From positions 861,671 through 900,545 of the forward strand of contig MU646373.1 of the NCBI GenBank assembly GCA_026770585.1: a stretch of DNA of 38,875 nt, written 5' to 3'. Origin of the DNA: Baffinella frigidus (Eukaryota > Cryptophyceae > Cryptomonadales > Baffinellaceae). Shown here in pieces: positions 31,528 to 38,875 of the stretch. The notes beneath the pieces were generated by a model. The model worked only from the letters and a program-made list of their open reading frames with translations. It had not been told where the DNA came from and did no database searches. A program made the translations under genes and the position numbers. Every line of letters starts with the position of its first letter. Positions within the stretch are counted from its first letter, which is position 1.

Positions 31528-34500
31528 ATGTCAGCTGGCAGAGTGCTCGAGATGGTGCTCGACAACTCTTTGGTGGATCTCACCGGCGATACACCCCCTT
31601 CCTCACCACACAAGCGCGCGCGGCGATGCGAGCGGGAGGCTGTCGCGGCGATCGGGCACGCGGGGGAGGCGGAGGGTGCGCAAGCGGGGGACACAGAGGC
31701 TCTCTCGCAGCTCCTCGGGCTAGGAACCGGGACGAGCCGCGCGACGTGCAAGGCGCTGCTTGCTCACTTTTCGTATGCGGGGCCCGAGGGCAGCGTTTCC
31801 CTCGCAGCTGGCGCTCTTTTGGACGGCACGGTGGCATCGGTGCTTCGCGATGCTGCAGGAGGGGGGGGTTCTGCGCGCATCCCCGTGGCGAGAGACGCGG
31901 ACAGCGGCTCTAGCGAGGCGCTGGCGCGCGCCCTGACGCGCGAGGACGAGTCCAAGATGGCCCAGAAGGACCTGCTGCTGGCTGCACGGCTCGCGCGGCA
32001 AGACACGGAGAAGGGGGAGCAGGCGAGCCAGTTGCTGGCCTCAACGATGCGTCAGGACAGCGAGCTACTGGACGAGGAGGTCGCGCGAAAGCTGCAGGCA
32101 AGTCTCCGCTCCAGGCAGAGCAGGCTCGCGCGCTCTGAGTTTGTGGCGGAGTGAGTTGCTAAACGTGAGACATGTGCGCGTTGGGGCGCAGGCGGACGAG
32201 AACGAGGATGGTGAGGCGCTGCAGGAGAGGCACGGCGGGCACTATCCCACGGAGAAGCAGCCCCTCGCTGCGTGCTGCTCCGACCCAGGCCAGGTACAGG
32301 ACACCCTCGACACCTTTCTGGGCCGCACATATCAACAACAGGTTTGTTGTTATTTTGGAGCGCAGCACCGCTTTGGGGTGCTGCGCTCTTCCACCAGCCC
32401 TTGGAGGTGGCTCAAATAGTGCGCTGGGGTATTTTCGATTTACCTTGGATCGGGGTCAGATCCGACCCCGATCCAAGGTAAAGTCGAAGACCTCTCAGGG
32501 CACTATTTGAGCCACTCGGGGTGGCTGGTGGTACAGGACGCGCATATTGCACGAGCGCTGTTGCGTGTGTTCCCCCAAGACCCAAAGAGACAACTCTTGC
32601 GGAACGTTGGCAGCGTACCTGGCTTTCTCATGGAGACCCGATTCGCCACGGTTTTCTGAGTGCATCTCCCCTCACACCTCCCAACAGGCTGAAGCGGAAT
32701 CGACGGGGAAAGCGCCTGGGCGGCTGCTTTCGCTCCTGGTGCCCCCCCCCACCTGCTTCCAACCTCTTACTTGTCATCCTCGGGGAGAATCCCTTGCGTT
32801 TCGCAGTAGGGGAAGATGGTTGTGAGGGCAGTGCCTGGTGGACTTTCTAGCTCTGTCTGAGTTCTATTCTGGCTCGTTCTACAGGCTTTCTATTCGCCCT
32901 TTTAATTAAACTGGATTCTATTCCTCAATAATTTTGAGGACGAGCCAGAACAAAACTCAGGCTTCGGCACTCTGGTAGCCACGCTGCTCTGAAAGGAACG
33001 GGCATGCAGTGTGACAGACTGCTGGAGGAGGCGGCTCGGAAAGGTGGGCGCGACTCCCACGCTGTCGTCTGCCGCGAGGTCGACTTCTACGGATCGCAGA
33101 CGGAGCCTGATGAGAACTGGGGCTGTGGGTACAGGAACGTCCTACACTCTAAACCATAAACCCTAAACCCTAAACCCTGAACCCTGAACACTGAACACTG
33201 AACCCTGAACACTGAACCCTAAACCCTAAACCACCTGAAACCTAAACCCTAAACCCTAAATCCTAAACCCTCAACCAGGAATGACCCCTAAACCCCAAAC
33301 CGGAATGTCCCAAACCCTCAACCCCAAACCCTACACCCTTAACCCTACACCCTTAATCCTAAACCCTAAACCCTAAACCAGGAATGTGCAGATGCTGGCG
33401 TCGCACCTCTTGGCGCGCACCCTCCCGTGCCCCTCCGCATCTCGAGCATCGGGGGGGAGGGGGGGGGGCGAGGGCCGGGGGCTTGCCGCTGGGGGGGTGG
33501 GCGTGGCGGAATTGCCGTACAGGGAGGCGCTGTTCGGGGGGGTCGTGCCTTCGATCCGCACCATACAGGCGTTTATCGAGTGAGCTAAACCCTAAACACT
33601 GAACCCTAAACCCCAAACCCTAAACCCTGAACACTGAACCATAAACCCCAAACCCTAAACCCTGAACCCTAAACCCTAAACCCTAAACCCCAAACCCCGA
33701 ACCCCAAACCCCAAACCAGGTCAGGGTGGGCACGGGGGTTCGACGTTGAAGGTACCATCGCCCCCCAGCGTCTTTCGTCTTCTTTATTACTCCCGAAACA
33801 GGTCCTGGATAGGCCCTTAAGTCTTGAGTTGAGTTGAGTGATACAATAGTCTATCCCTACCCCGCGCTCTCGAATCCTGTGGCCGCGTGCAAATGGCCCT
33901 TTCCCATGCCCTGCAGTCTACGCGGGAGAGCTACATGTCATTTTACGCCCTGCGTCCGTCTATTATTTTCCCTTGAAATCGGCAAAAGTTACCGGAAATA
34001 CCCACAAATAATTGACTTTGCCGGAAAAGTAACCGCAGGATATGTTTGAAATGGCTCCAAGAACCCACCTAGCCCTCCCCCGTAGGTAGCTGAGCACGAT
34101 GCCCTGCAGTCGCTGATGGACCTACCCCCCCCCCCCCCACCACCACCAGGCGCCAGGCAGCTCGGGTGTAAGGTGAAGGACACCAAGACATGGATCGGGC
34201 CCACGGACGTGGCAGGCATGCTGCGCAGCCGGGGCGTGCGCTGCCACCTCGTGGACTTCGTCTCCAAGGACCAGACCGCGCGCCCGCGGGAGGTCGTGGA
34301 GTGGGTGTTCAAGCACTTGAGCGACGGCGTTGCGCACCGCGGGTCTGCACGCCCCCCCCCCTGGCCTGAGTGAATTGTCTTTGGAGTCCTCATAACCTTG
34401 CATCCGTAGGTGCCATGGGAGCCTAGATACCCACATCGGGGGCTCTGGCGGGGCGGGCGGGCAGCGGTAGGCCGCCGCGCCCTTTTCTAGCCCCCGCCAT

Positions 34501-36333
34501 CGTTGCATTCTGCGCCCGTTTATTTGTCGCGCGCGACTCTTCGGTGCGTGAAAACTTCCTCCCCCCGCAGAGCCGGCGTCTTCCCAGGGATTTCGTCCGC
34601 ATCGGGCGCCGGGAAGCTGACGCTGCGAAGGACGGAGCGGGCGCCCTTGATGCTTCAACACGACGGCCACTCGCGCACGGTTCCGTCCCCGCCCACTCGA
34701 GGCCATAAATGTGACTATTTTAAAACAGGGATTCTTTTACAAGTGAAAAAAAGGTGTGTAGTAATTTTCACACACATAGGGGATTTCTGTCAGATACGTG
34801 ACCAAGCCTGCCCGTGACTGGTACTAAATTTAACAACCCCACATTTAAAATAGTCCCATTTCTAGCCTCGAGTGGGCACCTCGACGCACCCGCAGCCCGC
34901 TCTCACATATGCCTCTCTGATTCCGGATGGGGGACGGTCGTACAGGGGTTACTCAAAATCAGGACACGCACGGCCCGTAGGGTGGGCATATGCTCCTAGG
35001 TAAAGGCCTACGGTAGGACACTAGGGCGGTGTGTGTCGTTAATTTCGAGTAACCCCTGTACCGCAATCAGAAGCAGCCTCTGAGAGAGATAGATAGTTAT
35101 TGATGCCTGAACCCGAAAACATGAACCCTACACCCTGAACCCTCAACACTGAACAATGAACCCCAGATTCTGAACCCTAAACCATTAAACCTAAACCCCA
35201 AAACTCAATGCTGAACCCTAACGCCTCAGACAGGTGGTAGGCCTAGGTAACGGCCTCCGGTAGGACACTAAGGCGGTGTGTGTCGTTAAATCCGTAGGCC
35301 TAGGTAAAGGCCTACGGTAGGACACTAAGGCGGTGTGTGTCGTTAATTTCGAGTAACCCCTGTACCGCAATGCCTCGGGCAGGTGGTGGGCGTGATGCGA
35401 ACAGGAGATCTCGTCCAGCTTCTTGTCTTGGACCCGGCGCATGATGCGAAGGAGCTCCACAGGATCCTCTCCGAAAAAAACGGTATTCCTTAAGTGGCCA
35501 GTAGGCGCATACGCCCCACCGTAGGGCCCTAGGACCTGCCTAGGACCTCTTGGCCGTCAAATTTGACGGCATGGCCACTTAAGGGATAGTTCAGTGTCCA
35601 CCCAGCGGTCTACTTCGTGATTTTGTCGCCGAATTTAAACGACATTCCCTTACCTTATCCGTAGGACCCCTCTTATGTCCCTACGGTATTAATAGGTGAA
35701 GCCCATGCCTATAGATTTGTAAAGTCGCTTTCGTTGTACAAATTATAAAACTCGGCTCACTTCAAATTCAAAACGGCTCCAATTCATTTGTTAATAAAGG
35801 GATTGGAGTCGTTCGTTCTGGTACAAATTTTAAAACCACCAGGGTACCAGAACGAACGACTTAACAAATCTGTAGTTATGGGCTTCGATTACGAGTATTG
35901 CCTACTGTGGGGTCTCTGGAGTGTCCAATTCCAATCCAATTCCGGATTATTCAAGAAATCCCTTTTTGCCCCGCTGTGTGGACTAGCACCTTTCCCAATG
36001 CGTTTCAAGGCCTCGAACAGTCCGCCCTTTCCATCAACCCTGCGTTTCGCATGGTGGAGAGCTGCAGTGAACCAAATTGGCGTCCCTTGGGCAGGGAGAA
36101 AGTGGCAGTGCGCTGTGAAGCGCGGCACGCACACTTTCGCAAAGGCGGCGTATCAGATATTGGTCGTGGACGACGACGGGTTGGTCTGCCCGTCAGCAAC
36201 CAACCCGCAGGGAGGCAGCGGGGGGGGGGCACGAGACGGTGTGGGAGGTGCGGGGGGGCGTTCAGTGCTCATGACGACGGGCGAACAGGAAGCGTCCAAA
36301 TTCGTCAAGGCGAGTGAGGTGGTGGGGTTGTAA
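31528..36333 (+). CDS. ZUP1/UFSP-like peptidase family C78 deubiquitinase, 10 exons (588 aa model)
   Basis: Exons: 31528-32097, 32192-32341, 32688-32738, 33010-33134, 33382-33579, 33720-33751, 34150-34342, 34571-34679, 35383-35482, 36095-36333 (TAA). Phases agree throughout. Family C78 hydrolyses ubiquitin or UFM1 linkages. Catalytic Cys296 lies in WGCGYR (exon 4), His473 in HDGHSRT (exon 8) and Asp493 in LLVLDPA (exon 9); TKTWIGPTDV and GVRCHLVDF (exon 7) are also family landmarks. The His-Asp spacing and VPSIRTIQAFIE favour the ZUP1 (K63-chain) branch. The N-terminal half has no zinc fingers but carries helical, acidic UIM/MIU-like segments (SEALARALTREDE, DEEVARKLQ). Intron 1 needs a GC donor (GCAAGT) and intron 4 apparently a GA donor. 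A 20-residue Gly-rich insert occurs in exon 5. Four introns hold mobile or telomere-like repeats. Confidence 0.85.
32383..32534. mobile_element. Fold-back element in intron 2 of the C78 gene
   Basis: Outer arms GTGGCTCAAATAGTGC and GCACTATTTGAGCCAC; inner perfect hairpin with arms TTACCTTGGATCGGGGTC and the inverse, loop AGATC or shorter. About 150 bp and intronic. Confidence 0.75.
33145..33378 (+). repeat. CCCTAAA array forming intron 4 of the C78 gene
   Basis: Almost the whole 247-bp intron consists of CCCTAAA, CCCTGAA and CACTGAA units, with two internal ACCAGGAATG / ACCGGAATGT motifs. It splits the CGYRN catalytic motif. Both borders carry CAGGAAYGT. Confidence 0.85.
33586..33719 (+). 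repeat. CCCTAAA array forming intron 5 of the C78 gene
   Basis: After the GTGAGCTAAAC donor, the complete 140-bp intron is CCCTAAA/CCCCAAA repeats and ends CCAAACCAG, the 3' splice site. Confidence 0.85.
34693..34875. mobile_element. Family E element in intron 8 of the C78 gene
   Basis: CCACTCGAGGCC to TAGCCTCGAGTGG, starting 13 bases after the splice donor at 34680. It shares AGTGAAAAAAAGG- and GATACGTGACCAAGCCTGCC-type strings with the copy at 23472-23687, inverted. Confidence 0.75.
34941..35060. mobile_element. Family D palindromic element
   Basis: TACAGGGGTTACTCAAAATC to AATTTCGAGTAACCCCTGTA, about 120 bp, with CCTAGG and CTACGGTAGGACACTAGG in the middle. Ends resemble family C; the core resembles A and B. 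It lies in intron 8. Confidence 0.8.
35101..35222 (+). repeat. CCCTGAA/CCCTAAA array in intron 8
   Basis: Degenerate telomere-like units in sense orientation between two family D sequences. Confidence 0.75.
35230..35370. mobile_element. Family D right halves, duplicated
   Basis: Two tandem copies of the segment beginning GTAGGCCTAGGTAA with GGTAGGACACTAAGGCGGTG; the second ends TTTCGAGTAACCCCTGTACC. The host flank GGGCAGGTGGTGGGC, which is the exon 9 splice acceptor, has a near copy (CAGACAGGTGGTAGGC) at 35227. Confidence 0.7.
35484..35588. mobile_element. Family B element at the donor of exon 9
   Basis: TATTCCTTAAGTGGCCA to TGGCCACTTAAGGGATA, full length. The T of its left TA is the T of the GT splice donor that follows exon 9, so the element starts one base into the intron. 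Confidence 0.85.
35780..35870. repeat. Fold-back in intron 9
   Basis: Arms AGTCGTTCGTTCTGGTAC and GTACCAGAACGAACGACT with outer TGTTAA / TTAACA. Loop about 20 bases. Confidence 0.8.
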
Positions 36334-36777
36334 GGTGCGGGGGGGTACATGTACGCATGTGAACTGTAAAATCGAATTTATTATTGCCATGTCCGGAATC
36401 ACACTTGTGGCGTGATGTCGGAATCGTTTCAGTCTCTTCACTACAAGAAAGCCCCCCCCCCCCCCTCAGACCACCACAGGTCCCTAGGCATAGGGCCACT
36501 GTAGGGTTCTAGGAGGAGGCGCTTTCGTGTGAGCGAGGTACCCCATGTAGGTGTCTGGATAAAGTCACTCGGACGTGTGAAAAGTCACTCCAACTACTCC
36601 TACATGGTTGTGAGTGTCTCCAGATCAGGCCCCGATTTTTTGAACCTAGACTTGCCAAGATTTCAGGATCTGTTTGAGCCTTAACACACTCTTAGGCGTT
36701 TGAAACACTTCTTTTTGTACCAGACATCCTTTAAGTGGACATGATTTCCACGCCCCTGATTTTCAGAATCTGGGCCT
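36334..36777. other. Downstream region with a family A relic and a partial promoter copy
   Basis: A degenerate family A element occupies 36442-36549. Bases about 36650-36777 resemble 36830-36955, giving a tandem pair of the carrier upstream segment. No gene. Confidence 0.55.
36442..36549. mobile_element. Family A element, left terminus eroded
   Basis: C-run, CACCACAGGTCCCTAGGCAT, G-poor right core and GTGTGAGCGAGGTACCCCATG-TA. The left terminal repeat is reduced to CTACAAGAAAG. Confidence 0.65.
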
Positions 36778-37216
36778 AACTTTGACCTTCAGCAAAAATT
36801 CAATCCTTAATCTGCAACGGTCTCCCAATTTAACCCAGAATCAGGATCGTGTCGAGACTTAACTCACTTTTAGACGTTTAAAACACTTCGATTTGTACCA
36901 GACATCCTTTAGGTGGACGCGATGCGAAGCATGATTTACACGCCCCCGATTTTCAGGATCCGGTCTAAGTATACAACAGTTTTAGCGAGCATACGTCCCT
37001 TGCCAAGGTTCAAAGGACATGGCGCCCGTGTTCACCAACCCCATGGTCTGTCCCCGCGCCGACGCACCCCCTTTCGAGCAACCCCAACTCTCAGCACCTC
37101 CCCCCTCGCGAAGGCGTGGATCCCGCGCCATGCACCCCGCAACCCGACGTGCTTCTGCGTGCGCACCCTGGATATCTTGTTCTGACACATCTCTCTCTGG
37201 CTCCTCACAGCTCGTG
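36778..37216 (+). pseudogene. Inverted copy of the phosphate carrier 5' end
   Basis: It matches the reverse complement of about 30830-31264: upstream sequence, exon 1 with ATG at 37019 (FTNPM versus FVTNPM region), the complete first intron and its CTCACAG acceptor. Similarity stops six bases into exon 2 (CTCGTG). It encodes only nine plausible codons and cannot make a carrier. Confidence 0.85.
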
Positions 37217-37826
37217 ACAAGGCAGCGAGAGCAGCCTTTTTTTTTGACGCATGGATCAGTCAACTAGAGACCAGGGCTTCAGTCAACTAGACCTGATGTG
37301 CGCTAGGGCCTGATGTGGAGCGAGAGTAAAGCGACTGCTACGCGCGGAGCGTAGACGTCTCATCCCATCGAGTGGGTGCCCCTGGCCAGAGCTAACTGTA
37401 CCTTTTCAAGGCGCCGCCTTAAGGTCCTACAGTAGGGCTAGTCCTAGGAGCATAGGACCACACTAGGGGCGATGCGTGTTCTTACTCGCGACTAACCCCA
37501 TGTACACAGATTTAGTAGTTTTCATTAGTCATCGCCGCCGTCCCGCCAACTTCACCCTTGCGTCGGAACCACATGGTACCCCCGCCCACCATCCCTCAGC
37601 CACGCCCCCCACCCCCTCCCCCCTCCCCCACCATCTCCACTCCTCAACCCTCCAGCAACGCTGGACGTTGACCCCCCCCCCCCGCTCGCGCGAACGCCAG
37701 CTACGCCCACCATCTCGTACGTCCCCCGCCCCGAGCCTGAGCCTGAACCTGAGCCTGAGCCCCCAGCGCTAGAGCTAGAGCTAGAGCCAGAGCCAGAGCC
37801 GCCTAGCGGGGGGGCGCCACGGAGCG
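37217..37826. other. No gene; family D-like relic and low-complexity repeats
   Basis: 37420-37504 resembles a family D element (CCTACAGTAGGGCTAG, CTTACTCGCGACTAACCCCA). 37735-37800 holds GAGCCTGAGCCTGAACCT and CTAGAGCTAGAGC hexamer repeats. Confidence 0.5.
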
Positions 37827-38220
37827 CGCGGAAGCAGGGGAGGAAGAGGCGCGATCGCCAGGCCAGGACGCCTGGCGGTAGAGGGTGCGGGCGTGAGAGA
37901 TGCGGGGATTGCGGGGGGGGTGGAGGGACCCGCGCCGGGACGGGTGGGGCTGTCATCCAAAAGACTCCGCTACAGAGACACCTCGCTCATAAGAAAGAGT
38001 CCCCCCCCTAGGACCCTACCGTAGGCCTATCCCTCGGGCCCTATGGTGGTCCTAGGGGGGGGGGCGCTTTCTTATGCGGAAGCAGGGGGGGAACAGGCGC
38101 GCTCGATAGGCCAGGGCCCCTGGAGGGCAGAGGGTGCGGGCGTGAGAGATGCGGGGATTGCGCGCGCGGAGGGGTTGGGACGGGGGGGCAGGGACCCGCG
38201 TCGGGACGGATGGGGCTGGG
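37827..38220. repeat. Direct duplication flanking a family A element
   Basis: 37827-37950 and 38077-38220 are diverged direct copies, both beginning GCGGAAGCAGGGG and containing GAGGGTGCGGGCGTGAGAGA. The family A element 37971-38076 separates them. Confidence 0.8.
37971..38076. mobile_element. Family A element, right terminus missing
   Basis: TACAGAGACACCTCGCTCAT at the left, full palindromic core, then CTTTCTTATG joined directly to the downstream repeat copy, so the last 20 or so bases are lost. Confidence 0.8.
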
Positions 38221-38580
38221 ACCCGAAAGGCACAGCTAGCGGTGCACTTGATTAGTTCGCGAGCGTCGCTGGTGCAAAATTCACAAAGAGGACTCTCAAA
38301 CCCTCAAACTTGATTCTAAAACATTGGTTCACAATTCTCGTACCAAAGTCGCGTGCAAATAAATGCACCGGTAGCGGAGCCCTTTCCCCGTAGAGCCCGG
38401 TTCCCTCGTTTACCAGGATGGCCTTGAACCACCCGAGAGGGCACATCCTCTGTGCCCACTCGAGTGGGTCAAGGGCGCAGTGCGCTGCGGTTGACTGACC
38501 CTTCAGGTTCTGTACCAAGGCGATGATCGTTCTCGCGGTGTGACAAGTGTGGGCAGGGCGACGAATCTACCGCCGAGGAG

Positions 38581-38617
<37 letters not shown>

Positions 38618-38774
38618 TTCTCTCTCTCGCTCTCTCTCTCGCTATCTCTGTTGCGGGGCGCTGTTGGGAGCGGTTCAGTGGGGCGTGGGTGCAGTGGGCC
38701 TAGGTGAGAGCAAGTGGGCTCCAAAACAGACGGGGGCGTCTCTTACGGTACCTGCTCCGAATCAAGCGCCAAAG

Positions 38775-38808
<34 letters not shown>

Positions 38809-38875
38809 CCTCCCTCCCTCCCTCCCTTTCCCTCCCGCTTGCCCTGTTGCGGGGCGCTGTTGGGGGCGGGGACGG
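38221..38875. repeat. No gene; two TC microsatellites with a repeated flank
   Basis: TC/TCC tracts at about 38578-38650 and 38775-38830. Each is followed by TGTTGCGGGGCGCTGTTGGG, so tract plus flank form a direct repeat about 190 bp apart. Confidence 0.7.

Noticed and set aside
37019-37263. Gene starting at ATG 37019
   Set aside because: It is the inverted copy of the carrier first exon and intron; similarity stops at the start of exon 2.
1-38875. tRNA or rRNA genes
   Set aside because: No cloverleaf with TTCGA-type T-loop or rRNA signature was recognised by eye; hairpins found belong to fold-back elements.

Overview
This is nuclear DNA from a eukaryote, most likely a GC-rich microalga or related protist. 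Genes are broken into many short exons joined by spliceosomal introns. Interstitial arrays match the CCCTAAA/TTTAGGG telomere type of plants and many algae and alveolates. Small palindromic transposable elements are everywhere, and there are no bacterial operons, rRNAs or recognisable tRNAs. I could not fix the lineage from sequence alone.

Four genes could be built by matching exon frames to splice phases. (1) Minus strand, 5039 to 1347: a seven-exon gene for a J-domain (HPDK) plus coiled-coil protein. (2) Plus strand, 5840 to 16398: a 26-exon gene for a roughly 800-residue coiled-coil protein with a ubiquitin-like N-terminal domain; an ATG11/FIP200-type scaffold is a weak hypothesis. (3) Minus strand, 31022 to 27929: a seven-exon mitochondrial phosphate carrier, whose intron 5 contains a poly-C tract and the window's only assembly gap. 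(4) Plus strand, 31528 to 36333: a ten-exon ZUP1/UFSP-type (peptidase family C78) deubiquitinase with Cys, His and Asp catalytic residues in place. Genes 1 and 2 are divergent, as are 3 and 4, so each pair probably shares a promoter region.

The region between genes 2 and 3 (about 16400-26800) has no gene I can support. It holds telomere-like C-rich or G-rich arrays, microsatellites, fold-back elements and dispersed repeats. The 3' end (36334-38875) is similar. Two broken gene copies occur: a 5' copy of the C78 protease gene (26849-27825), split by a transposable element, and an inverted 5' copy of the carrier gene (36778-37216).

At least five families of short inverted-repeat elements (called A to E here) are present. 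Several insert at TA dinucleotides and nest in each other, and some lie in introns or directly at a splice donor. Introns often carry CCCTAAA-like arrays with the C-rich strand as the sense strand, ending at the 3' splice site. Some introns need GC-AG, and one apparently GA-AG, boundaries. The most unusual theme is the link between repeat insertion and intron structure.
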